Shown here: positions 55,570-63,431 of the stretch, in pieces | Position numbering within the stretch: the first letter of the stretch is position 1 | How the letters are laid out: each line of letters begins with the position of its first letter | Source of the DNA: DATBLE01 sp963764565 | GTDB lineage: Bacteria > Actinomycetota > Thermoleophilia > Gaiellales > Gaiellaceae | Length of the DNA: 64,000 nt | Reading direction: 5' to 3' | NCBI GenBank assembly: GCA_963764565.1 | Contig: CAVXTD010000022.1 | Span: forward strand, 10,662 to 74,661 | Program-made: the position numbers and the translations under genes | Notes under the pieces: generated by a model | Databases searched by the model: none | What the model saw: the letters and a program-made list of their open reading frames with translations, nothing else | What the model was told of the DNA's origin: nothing

Positions 55570-55720
55570 ACCTCGTACTCCTGAGTCGTCGCTGCGGGTG
55601 CGAGGCCGGAGGGCACAGTGCTCTGCACGGGCGCGGAGAGCATCGTGCACGCAGCGGCGGCAGGTGGCTTCGCAGCCGGGCTGCGCCCGGCGGAGAAGGC
55701 ACCGGTCAGGTGCGCGAGGG

Positions 55721-56236
55721 TCACTCGGCCACCACCACGCGGGCTGGACGCACGACGCGGTCGCCCAGGCGGTAGCCCTTCTGGAGCACCTGGAGCACCG
55801 AGCCCGGCTCGGCGTCCTCGGAGGGCTGCGCGAGCAGCGCCTCGTGCACATGCGGGTCGAAGGCACCGTCGGTCTCGATCTCGGCCAGCCCCTCGCGGGC
55901 AAGAGCGTCCGAGAGAGCCCGGTGTACGAGACGGACGCCCTCCTCGAGCTTCGCCTCCTCGTGCTCGGCGGCAGCCTCCAGTGCGCGCTCGAGGTCGTCG
56001 AGGACCGGCAGGAGCTCCTTGATCAGCCGCTCGTGCGCGCGTTCGATCAGCGACTCGTGGTCGCGCGCGACCCGCTTGCGGTAGTTGTCGAAGTCGGCAG
56101 CCAGCCGCTTCAGGTTGTCGAGGTACTCGTCGCGCTCCTGCTCGAGCGCCTCGATCCGCTGCTCCAGCGACTCGGCGGCAGGGACAGACCCCTCGTCGAG
56201 GTCTGTCCCCGGGCTCTCCGGCTGCTCGTCGCTCAC
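55721..56236 (-). CDS. grpE: GrpE nucleotide-exchange factor
   Basis: A 171-residue protein: acidic N-terminal lead, long coiled coil (LEQRIEALEQERDEYLDNLK), LAADFDNYRKRVARD and a C-terminal beta domain ending RPARVVVAE. It releases ADP from DnaK. Its ATG overlaps the dnaK stop (ATGA/GTGA type). The N-terminal residues 9-22 are encoded by a palindromic element (56181-56209), probably a later insertion into a tolerant region. Confidence 0.94.
   Translation of the reverse strand: MSDEQPESPGTDLDEGSVPAAESLEQRIEALEQERDEYLDNLKRLAADFDNYRKRVARDHESLIERAHERLIKELLPVLDDLERALEAAAEHEEAKLEEGVRLVHRALSDALAREGLAEIETDGAFDPHVHEALLAQPSEDAEPGSVLQVLQKGYRLGDRVVRPARVVVAE
56181..56209. repeat. REP-like palindrome inside grpE
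   Basis: GGGACAGACC (56181-56190) and GGTCTGTCCC (56200-56209) are perfect inverted copies around CCTCGTCGA. It stays in frame in grpE, encoding Pro-Gly-Thr-Asp-Leu-Asp-Glu-Gly-Ser-Val-Pro. The motif resembles REP-type hairpins that spread in some high-GC genomes; that resemblance is from memory and unverified. Confidence 0.65.
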
Positions 56237-58131
56237 GAGGCCGGTGCCTCCTCGTCGACGACCTCGGCGTCCTCGATCACCTCGTCGTCGGAGGGAGCGC
56301 CGTTGCCGGACGACTGCGACGCCTGCTCGGCGGTCGCCTGCGCGTAGACCGCTTCGGCCAGCTTGTGCGAAGCCTCCTGAAGCGCGTCCGTCTTCGCGCG
56401 GATCTCCTCGACGTCGGAGCCGTCAAGAGCCTGCTTCAGCTCCATGATCCGCCCCTCGATCGTCGAGCCTTCCGCCTCGTCGAGTGCCTCCCGGTGCTCC
56501 TTGAGGCTCTTCTCCGTCGCGTAGGCCAACGCCTCGGCGTGGTTCTTCGCGTCGGCGAGCTCCCGCAGCTTGTGCGCCTCGCCCGCATGCGCCTCGGCGT
56601 CCTTGATCATCTGCTCGACCTCGTCCTGCTTCAGGCCCGAGCCGCCCTCGATCTTGATCTGCTGCTCGTTCCCCGTGCCCAGGTCCTTCGCGGACACGTG
56701 GATGATCCCGTTCGCGTCGATGTCGAACGCGACCTCGACCTGCGGCATGCCCCGCGGCGCCGGCGGAATGCCGACCAGCTGGAACTTGCCCAGGGTCTTG
56801 TTGTAGGTCGCCATCTCCGACTCGCCCTGGAGCACGTGCACCTCGACCGAGGGCTGGTTGTCCTCGGCCGTCGAGAAGATCTCCGACTTCTTCGTCGGGA
56901 TCGTCGTGTTCCGGTCGATCAGCTTCGTGAACACCCCACCCTTCGTCTCGATCCCGAGAGAGAGCGGAGTGACGTCGAGCAAGAGCACGTCCTTGACCTC
57001 GCCGCGCAGCACCCCGGCCTGGATCGCTGCGCCGACCGCGACGACCTCGTCCGGGTTGACGCCCTTGTGCGGCTCCTTGCCCAGCAGCGACGTAACCTTC
57101 TCCTGCACGGCGGGCATCCGGGTCATGCCCCCGACGAGGACGACGTGATCGATCTTCGCCGCCTCCAGTCCCGCGTCCTCGAGCACGCGCTTCGTCGGGG
57201 CGACGGTCCGCTCGAGCAGATCGGCTGTCAGCTCGTTCAGCTTGGCCCGCGTCAGCTGGAGGTCGAGGTGCTTCGGGCCTTCGGGCGTGGCAGTGACAAA
57301 CGGCAGGTTGATCTGGGTGGTCATCGTCGAGGAGAGCTCGATCTTCGCCTTCTCGGCCGCCTCGTACAGGCGCTGGAGCGCCATCCGGTCCTGCGAGAGA
57401 TCGATCCCCTGGTCGCGCTTGAACTCCGCCACCATCCAGTCGACGATCGCCTTGTCGAAGTTGTCGCCGCCGAGGTGGTTGTCGCCCGAGGTGGACTTGA
57501 CCTCGAAGACGCCGTCGCCGAGATCGAGCACGGACACGTCGAAGGTGCCGCCGCCGAGGTCGAAGACGAGGATCGTCTGGTCGTGCTCCTTGTCGAGCCC
57601 GTAGGCGAGCGAAGCCGCCGTCGGCTCGTTGATGATGCGCAACACGTTCAGGCCGGCGATCTTCCCCGCGTCCTTCGTCGCCTCCCGCTGCGCGTTGTTG
57701 AAATAGGCGGGGACGGTGATCACCGCGTCGGTGACCGACTCGCCGAGGTAGGCCTCGGCGTCCGTCTTCAGCTTCTGGAGAATCATCGCGCTGATCTCCG
57801 GCGGCGCGTAGTCCTTCCCGGCCGCCTGCACGCGCACGTCCTCGTTCGGGCCCTGAACGACCTCGTACGGGACGATCTTCATCTCTTCCGTGACCTCGTC
57901 GAACTTGCGTCCCATGAAGCGCTTGATCGAGGAGATCGTGTTCTGCGGGTTGGTCACCTGCTGGCGCTTCGCCGGCGCGCCGACCAGCCGCTGGCCGTCC
58001 TTCGTGAACGCGACCACGGACGGGGTCGTCCGTCCGCCTTCAGCGTTCGGGACGACCGTCGGCTCGCCGCCTTCGATCACGGCCATGCACGAGTTCGTCG
58101 TGCCGAGGTCGATACCGAGTACCTTTGCCAT
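56233..58131 (-). CDS. dnaK: DnaK (Hsp70) chaperone
   Basis: A 632-residue protein: KVLGIDLGTTNSCMAVIEGG at the start, VFDLGGGTFDVSVLDLGDGV, VVLVGGMTRMPAVQ in the ATPase domain, substrate-binding beta domain (DVTPLSLGIETKGG) and an acidic C-terminus (DDEVIEDAEVVDEEAPAS). ATG 58131 is preferred; ATG 58140 adds three residues and is nearer the TCCTCC-complement ribosome site (58141-58148). It heads dnaK-grpE-dnaJ-hspR-clpB. Confidence 0.96.
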   Translation of the reverse strand: MAKVLGIDLGTTNSCMAVIEGGEPTVVPNAEGGRTTPSVVAFTKDGQRLVGAPAKRQQVTNPQNTISSIKRFMGRKFDEVTEEMKIVPYEVVQGPNEDVRVQAAGKDYAPPEISAMILQKLKTDAEAYLGESVTDAVITVPAYFNNAQREATKDAGKIAGLNVLRIINEPTAASLAYGLDKEHDQTILVFDLGGGTFDVSVLDLGDGVFEVKSTSGDNHLGGDNFDKAIVDWMVAEFKRDQGIDLSQDRMALQRLYEAAEKAKIELSSTMTTQINLPFVTATPEGPKHLDLQLTRAKLNELTADLLERTVAPTKRVLEDAGLEAAKIDHVVLVGGMTRMPAVQEKVTSLLGKEPHKGVNPDEVVAVGAAIQAGVLRGEVKDVLLLDVTPLSLGIETKGGVFTKLIDRNTTIPTKKSEIFSTAEDNQPSVEVHVLQGESEMATYNKTLGKFQLVGIPPAPRGMPQVEVAFDIDANGIIHVSAKDLGTGNEQQIKIEGGSGLKQDEVEQMIKDAEAHAGEAHKLRELADAKNHAEALAYATEKSLKEHREALDEAEGSTIEGRIMELKQALDGSDVEEIRAKTDALQEASHKLAEAVYAQATAEQASQSSGNGAPSDDEVIEDAEVVDEEAPAS

Positions 58132-58164
58132 GCGTGTCATTCCTCCAATTCTGCGGTTTTCGAC

Positions 58165-58193
58165 AGAATATAATCTAAGCCTGTGATTGTCAA
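58165..58193 (-). promoter_or_regulatory. Vegetative-type promoter of the heat-shock operon
   Basis: On the minus strand TTGACA (58188-58193) and TATTCT (58165-58170) are separated by 17 bp. The expected start of transcription is about 58158, leaving a leader of some 27 nt with TTGGAGGA (58141-58148) as ribosome binding site. It is the least GC-rich spot in this region. Confidence 0.7.
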
Positions 58194-58217
58194 CTTCGAC
58201 CTGCGATCATCGGCCCG

Positions 58218-59286
58218 GTGGATCCGAGGGTGGAGGCATACGCGCGGGTGCTCGTCGACTGCATCAAGCCCGAGCCGGGCTGGCAGGTGCTCGTTCGCTC
58301 GCAGCCGCTGGGGCGGCCGCTCGTCGAGGAGGTCTCCCGCGAGCTCGCCCGTCGCGGTGCACGCGCGCTCGTCCGGCTGAGCTTCGACTCGGTCGGCGGC
58401 GTGTTCCTGCGCGAGGCGCCGCTCGAGCTCCTCGGCGACCTCCCCCCGATCGAGGCCAACGAGGTCGCGAGTGCGAACTCGTACATGGCGATGGTCGCGC
58501 CGGAGAACACCCGCGACGGCTCGGACGTGCCGAGCGAACGGCTCGGCCCTCGCCAGCAGGCGATGCGCCGCCACCACGAGCCGTACCTGCGCGACGAGAA
58601 GCCCTGGGTCGGCTGCTACTACCCGACCGCGGCCGTCGCCCAGGATGCGGGGATGTCGCTGCCGGCGTTCGAGGACTTCCTGTACGGCGCCGTGCTCGTC
58701 GACTGGCAGGCTCTCGGGCGCACGATGACGGGGATCGCCGAGCACTTCGACCGAGCGTCCCAGGTGCGGATCGTCGGCGCCGACACCGACCTGACCTTCA
58801 GCCTGGAGGGGCGCGAGGGAAAGGTGGATGCGCTGGGGGCGAACATGCCGGGCGGGGAGATCTTCTATTCGCCTGTCGAGGACTCGGCCGAAGGCACGAT
58901 CAGCTACTCGGAGTATCCGGCCTGCTACCTCGGCCACGAGGTCGCGGGTGTGCGCTTCCGCTTCGAGGGCGGTCGCATCGTCGACGCCTCGGCGACGAGC
59001 GACGAGGAGTTCCTGCTCGGCACGCTCGACACCGACGAGGGCGCACGCCGGCTGGGCGAGTTCGGGATCGGGTGCAACCCGGGCATCCAGCGGCATATGA
59101 AGAACACGCTCTTCGACGAGAAGATCGAAGGGCACGATCCACCTCGCGATCGGGACGGGCTTCCCTCAGATCGGCGGCCTGAACCGCAGCGCGGTGCACT
59201 GGGACATGGTCAAGAACCTGCGCAACGGCGGGCGGATCGAGCTCGACGGCAGGGTCGTCCAGGAGAACGGCGCGTGGCAGCTCTAG
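58218..59286 (+). CDS. M29 aminopeptidase (AmpS/aminopeptidase T-like), copy 1, frameshifted
   Basis: A metallopeptidase of about 355 residues, GTG start. Family features: LVDCIKPEPGWQVLVRSQP at the N-terminus, RIVGADTDLTFSLEGRE, LGANMPGGEIFYSPVEDSAEGT (metal-binding Glu residues) and FGIGCNPGI. A surplus A near 59127 breaks the frame; the C-terminus GTIHLAIGTGFPQIGG to ENGAWQL follows to TAG 59286. The family trims N-terminal residues using Co or Zn. A second copy overlaps its end. Confidence 0.85.
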
Positions 59287-60357
59287 ACCCCCGCGTCGGC
59301 GAGTACGCGCGCCTCCTGGTCGAGCGCTCGCTCGGCGTGCAGCCCGGCTGGCAGGTGCTGATCCGCTCGACGCCCGAGGCACGGCCGCTGATCGAGGAGG
59401 TGATGCGGCAGATCGCGCGCAAGGGCGCCTACCCGCTGCTGCGGATGAACTGGACGCTGTTCCCGTCCGACGACGTCTGGGCAGCGGAAGCGCCTATCGA
59501 GCTCATCGGCGAGATGGCGCCGATCGACCTGTTCGCCGCCGACCACATGGACGCCCGGATAACGATCGGCGCTCCCGACAACACCCGCGGCGCGGCGGAG
59601 CTGACGCCGGAGCGGCGCGCGCTGACCAAGAAGGCGGCCGCACCCTTCTTCAGACGGACGATGGCGGACGAGATCCCCTGGGTCGGCTGCCAGTTCCCGA
59701 CGAACGCATATGCCCAGGAGGCGGGGATGTCGCTCGCCGAGTTCGAGGACTTCTTCTACGGCGCCGTGCCTGCGCGACTGGGACGAGGAGTCAAAGACGA
59801 TGCACCGGCTGCTCGAGCGCTTCGACGCGGCCGACGAGGTGCACATCGTCGGCACGGACACGGATCTGACGCTGTCCCTCAGGGGTCGCCAGGGCGAGGT
59901 CGACGACGGCCACGCGAACATGCCCGGCGGCGAGTTCTTCTTCTCCCCGCTCGAGGACTCGGCCGAAGGGACGATCTACTTCGACGTCCCCACCGAGCTC
60001 GACGCTTCGCCGGTAGAGGGCATCCGGCTGACGTTCCGCAAGGGCCGGGTCGAAGAAGCAACCGCCGAGCAGGGCGAGAGCGTCCTGCTCGCCGCGCTGG
60101 ACATGGACGATGGCGCGCGGTTCATCGGCGAGCTCGGGATCGGCTGCAACACCGGGATCACCAAGCCGATGCGGAACATCCTGTACGACGAGAAGATGGC
60201 CGGGACGATCCACGTCGCGGTCGGGGCGAGCTACCCGAAAGTGGGCGGGACGAACATCAGCGCGCTGCACTGGGATCTCGTCAAAGACCTCCGCATCGAC
60301 GGCCGGATCGAGCTCGACGGCGAGGTCGTCCAACAGAACGGCGACTGGCTGATCTGA
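59274..60357 (+). CDS. M29 aminopeptidase, copy 2, frameshifted
   Basis: GTG 59274 lies inside the end of copy 1. The protein (about 360 residues) matches copy 1 throughout: VQPGWQVLIRSTPEARPLIE, HIVGTDTDLTLSLRGRQGEV, NMPGGEFFFSPLEDSAEGT, GIGCNTGI and GTIHVAVGASYPKVGG. One surplus base near 59768 breaks the frame between FFYGAV and CLRDWDEES. A tandem duplication explains the pair; the central loop sequences have diverged, so substrate preference may differ. Confidence 0.85.
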
Positions 60358-61205
60358 GAGTCGCGCTCGCAACGTGCGCCGAGCTTCCGGCGGGGGACGA
60401 GGACTTCCCCGCCCTGATCGACGCGATGGCATCGCTCGACATCGTCGCGGAGCCTGCGGTGTGGGACGCGGACGTGAACTGGGCCGCGTTCGATCTGATC
60501 GTGGTGCGCTCGTGCTGGGACTACGCCGAGCGGCGCGACGCATTCCTCGCCTGGGCCGCCTCGCTGCCGCGCGTCCTCAACCCCGCCGCGGTGCTGGAGT
60601 GGAATACCGACAAGCAGCGCTACCTGACCGACCTCGCCGCCGCCGGCGTGCCGATCGTCCCGACCGCGTTCGTCGAGCCCGGCCGGCCGCTCCCACTGCC
60701 CGAGCGGCCGTTTGTGATCAAGCCGGCGATCTCGGCGGGAGGCCGGAGCTCGGCCAGGTTCGAGCCCGGCGAGACGGAGGCCGCAGAGGCGCTCGCCGCG
60801 CGAATCCATGCCGAGGGACGCACGGTGATGGTGCAGCCCTACCTCGCGGACCAGCACGAGAAAGCACTCGTCTACCTGGACGGGAGGTACTCGCACGCCG
60901 TCCGCCGCCGGGTCCCGCTGCCGTCGGCGGGCGAGCGCGCAGTCTTCTACCTCGACGAGCAGCTCGCACCAGGGGAGGCCACCACAGCCGAACGCGAGGT
61001 CGCCGACGCAGCTGTCGGCTGCGCGCCGGGGAAGCTTCTCTACGCCCGCGTCGACCTGCTGGGCGGGGCGGTCCTGGAGCTCGAGGTCAGCGAGCCCTCC
61101 CTCTATCTGGCCCACGGCGACGCGGACGCAGCGACCCGCCTCGCGGCCGCGATCGGCCGGCGTCTGGAAGTCGGCCCCGAGCAGGGCCGGGCGACGAGTC
61201 GATGA
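60354..61205 (+). CDS. ATP-grasp domain protein with apparent CTG start
   Basis: A protein of about 283 residues. The start region RVALATCAELPAGDEDFPAL and WDLIVVRSCWDY-type segment (DLIVVRSCWDYAERR) are typical of RimK/prokaryotic glutathione-synthetase-like ATP-grasp proteins; NTDKQRYLTDLAAAGVPIVPT, FVIKPAISAGGRSS and the metal-binding end YARVDLLGG...LELEVSEPSL follow. No ATG/GTG/TTG precedes the fold: CTG 60354 overlaps the upstream stop (CTGA). Such enzymes join an amine to a carboxylate; substrate unknown. Confidence 0.8.
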   Translation: MRVALATCAELPAGDEDFPALIDAMASLDIVAEPAVWDADVNWAAFDLIVVRSCWDYAERRDAFLAWAASLPRVLNPAAVLEWNTDKQRYLTDLAAAGVPIVPTAFVEPGRPLPLPERPFVIKPAISAGGRSSARFEPGETEAAEALAARIHAEGRTVMVQPYLADQHEKALVYLDGRYSHAVRRRVPLPSAGERAVFYLDEQLAPGEATTAEREVADAAVGCAPGKLLYARVDLLGGAVLELEVSEPSLYLAHGDADAATRLAAAIGRRLEVGPEQGRATSR

Positions 61206-61248
61206 CGGGAGCCCGGTCGCCGCAGGGCACCCGCCGAGCGGCCTCGGA

Positions 61249-61413
61249 CTAGCGCACGCCCCGCTTGATCTCCTCCGGATCCCTCGAAGCAGTAGACAGC
61301 CCGGCGCCGATGTTCACCAGCGGGCCCTTCCCGCGCCGAAGCTTCTGGCGCAGCAGCTGGTTCGTCAGCCTGCCCTCGCCCTTCAGCTGCGCCTCGTTCG
61401 CGCCCTTCGCCAT
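61249..61413 (-). CDS. Small basic protein, 54 residues
   Basis: ATG 61413, preceded by an AAGGGAGGGA ribosome binding site, opens a 55-codon frame (AKGANEAQLKGEGRLTNQLL to IKRGVR). It is Lys/Arg/Gly-rich with a central RQKLRRGKGPLVNIGAGLS. No other gene occupies this stretch between the ATP-grasp gene and moaA. Family not recognised; I judge it real from its ribosome site and codon use. Confidence 0.55.
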   Translation of the reverse strand: MAKGANEAQLKGEGRLTNQLLRQKLRRGKGPLVNIGAGLSTASRDPEEIKRGVR

Positions 61414-61488
61414 CGCGATTCCCTCCCTTCAGGCGGAGGTCGCCGCCCCCGCCGGTCGCCGAAAAACCCGTCAGTTACATTGAGCAGC

Positions 61489-62490
61489 GTGAGTCTCACA
61501 GATACGCTCGGCCGCGCGCTACGTGACCTGCGCATCTCGGTCACCGACCGCTGCAACTTCCGCTGCGTCTACTGCATGCCGAAGGAGGTCTTCGGGCACG
61601 ACTACCGCTTCCTCGAGCGCCGGGAGCTCCTCACCTTCGAGGAGATCGGCCGGCTCGCGCGCCTCTTCGTCCGAGCTCGGTGTCGAGAAGATCCGGATCA
61701 CCGGCGGCGAGCCGCTCGTCCGGCGCGATCTCGAGATCCTGGTCGGTCAACTCGCGGCGATTCCGCGACTCGACCTGACCCTGACGACGAACGGTGCCCT
61801 GCTGCCGCAGAAGGCGCGCGCTCTGAAGGATGCCGGCCTCGGCCGTGTGACAGTCAGCCTCGACTCGCTCGACGACGAGGTCTTCGCCCGGATGAACGAC
61901 GTCGACTTCCCCGTCCAGAAGGTGCTCGACGGAATCGATGCCGCTGACGCCGCCGGCCTGCCGGTGAAGGTGAACATGGTCGTCAAGCGCGGGGTGAACG
62001 AGGACAGCGTGCTGCCGATGGCGCGCCTCTTCCGCGAACGGGGCCACATTCTCCGCTTCATCGAGTACATGGACGTCGGCCACACGAACGGCTGGCGGCT
62101 CGACGATGTCGTGCCGGCCGCAGAGATCGTCGCGGCGATCGACGCGGAGCTGCCGCTCGAGCCGGCCGACCCGAACTATCCGGGCGAGGTCGCAAGGCGC
62201 TGGCGCTACGTCGACGGCGGCGGCGAGATCGGCGTGATCGCCTCTGTCACCCAGCCATTCTGCGGCGGCTGCACGCGCGCGCGCCTGTCGGCCGAAGGAA
62301 GGCTGTACACGTGCCTGTTCGGCCTGCGCGGGCACGACCTGCGCGCGCTGATCCGCGGCGGCGCATCCGACGAGGAGCTGCGCAGCGAGGTCGGCCGGAT
62401 CTGGGGCGCCCGGACGACCGCTACTCGGAGATTCGCTCGGAGAACACGGTCGACCTGCCCAAGGTCGAGATGAGCTACATCGGCGGTTAG
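61489..62490 (+). CDS. moaA: MoaA, GTP 3',8-cyclase, frameshifted twice
   Basis: The N-terminus has the radical SAM triad CNFRCVYC (ISVTDRCNFRCVYCMPKE). After a surplus base near 61665 come GVEKIRITGGEPLVRRD and LTLTTNGALLPQ; the C-terminal cluster is FCGGCTRARLSAEGRLYTCLFG. A missing base near 62413 precedes DDRYSEIRSENTVDLPKVEM and the essential Gly-Gly end (SYIGG). It begins molybdopterin synthesis. Start is GTG 61489 or TTG 61480. No other moa gene is nearby. Confidence 0.9.
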
Positions 62491-62517
62491 CGCGGGGGAA
62501 CCCGTGGTTCCCCCGCG
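62491..62517 (+). terminator. Terminator hairpin after moaA
   Basis: CGCGGGGGAACC (62491-62502) and GGTTCCCCCGCG (62506-62517) form a perfect 12-bp stem with a 3-nt loop starting at the base after the moaA stop codon. No T-run follows. Confidence 0.7.
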
Positions 62518-62604
62518 AGGCCCTCTCCTTCCAAAAGGCCTCGGCCGCCGCTTCGCGTCGGCCATCGAAGGACGACGGCGGATGAAAACCGCCTGACCGC
62601 GCGT

Positions 62605-62641
62605 TAGTATTCGCATGCCCGCCTGGGGATTCTCCGCATGA
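62605..62641 (+). other. Promoter and 8-codon leader frame before the PAP2 gene
   Basis: TAGTAT (62605-62610) fits a -10 element, which puts transcription start close to the ATG at 62615. That ATG opens MPAWGFSA and a TGA at 62639-62641 overlapping the next gene's ATG (62638) as ATGA. A leaderless short frame coupled to the phosphatase gene is possible, but the codons may simply be chance. Confidence 0.3.
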
Positions 62642-63387
62642 CCGCACTCGTCGCAGCAGGCCGCAGACACCTACCGAGGGGATGGCTCGACCTCGGGCGC
62701 CAGCTTGCGATCTGGTTCGGCTTCCTCGGCCTGTACCAGATCGCCCGCGGCGTGGCCGACCGCAATCCGACGCGCGCGTTCGAGAACGGACTCGGCGTGA
62801 TCAACATCGAGGAGCGCGTCGGCGACCTCTTCGAGTTGACGCTGACGAACCTCGTCGCGGGCTCGCACTTCCTCACCTTCCTCGTCTCGTGGACGTACTG
62901 GAATTCGGAGTTCACGGTCGTCGGACTCACGCTGCTCTTCGTCTACCTGCGGCGCAACGAGGCGTTCACCCGCTTCCGCAACTGGATCCTGCTCGCGAAC
63001 CTGATCGGGCTGATCGGCTACGTCGTCGTGCCGACGGCGCCGCCGCGGATGTTCCCGACGTTCGGATTCGCCGACACGCTCGCCGAGTTCGGCGGGCTCA
63101 ATCACGGCAGCGGTCTCGTCGAGTTCGCCGCGAACCCGTACGCGGCGATGCCGAGCCTGCATGCCGCCGACGCGCTGATCGTCGGGATCACGCTGGCGCT
63201 CGTCTGCCGCCACTGGTGGGCGAAGGCGATCTGGCTGCTCTGGCCGGCCTGGGTCTGGTTCGCGGTGATGGCGACCGGCAACCACTTCTGGCTCGACATC
63301 CTGGCCGGCATCGTCGTTGCGATCCTCGCCGCCGCCGTCGTCTACCGCAGGCCGATCGTCCGTCTCCTGCGACACGCGACGGCCTAG
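62638..63387 (+). CDS. PAP2-superfamily membrane phosphatase (inositol-phosphorylceramide-synthase-like)
   Basis: A 249-residue protein with six hydrophobic segments. PAP2 motifs: AMPSLHAADALIVG (SxxH, near residue 170) and ATGNHFWLDILAG (GxHxxxD, near 210). The N-terminal stretch FENGLGVINIEERVGDLFE and VPTAPPRMF match the DUF/PAP2_3 subgroup used in lipid head-group transfer. Next to a CDP-alcohol phosphatidyltransferase gene, a role in phospholipid synthesis is likely. Confidence 0.87.
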   Translation: MTALVAAGRRHLPRGWLDLGRQLAIWFGFLGLYQIARGVADRNPTRAFENGLGVINIEERVGDLFELTLTNLVAGSHFLTFLVSWTYWNSEFTVVGLTLLFVYLRRNEAFTRFRNWILLANLIGLIGYVVVPTAPPRMFPTFGFADTLAEFGGLNHGSGLVEFAANPYAAMPSLHAADALIVGITLALVCRHWWAKAIWLLWPAWVWFAVMATGNHFWLDILAGIVVAILAAAVVYRRPIVRLLRHATA

Positions 63388-63420
63388 ACGATCGATCGAC
63401 GATCTGCGATCGATCGTCTA
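63385..63420 (+). terminator. GATC-rich perfect inverted repeat after the PAP2 gene
   Basis: TAGACGATCGATCG (63385-63398) and CGATCGATCGTCTA (63407-63420) are perfect 14-bp inverted copies with an 8-nt loop, starting at the PAP2 stop codon and ending 11 nt before the next start. It may terminate or attenuate transcription into the next gene, or bind a dimeric protein. Confidence 0.55.
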
Positions 63421-63431
63421 GCGTGGGCGGC

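Noticed and set aside
55570..55720. A small gene between dnaJ and grpE (Cys-containing frames)
   Set aside because: The frames have no ribosome site or conserved pattern, and the dnaJ-frame extension upstream has no J-domain relevance. I see only spacer here.
58140..58217. HAIR element (CTTGAGT-N7-ACTCAAG) expected upstream of dnaK because hspR is present
   Set aside because: No such inverted repeat is present between dnaK and the divergent gene; only a promoter is seen. A weak ACTCCTGAGT upstream of dnaJ (about 55577) is too poor to call.
58137..59135. A 332-codon minus-strand frame opposite the first aminopeptidase
   Set aside because: The plus-strand M29 peptidase has conserved motifs throughout; the minus frame has none.
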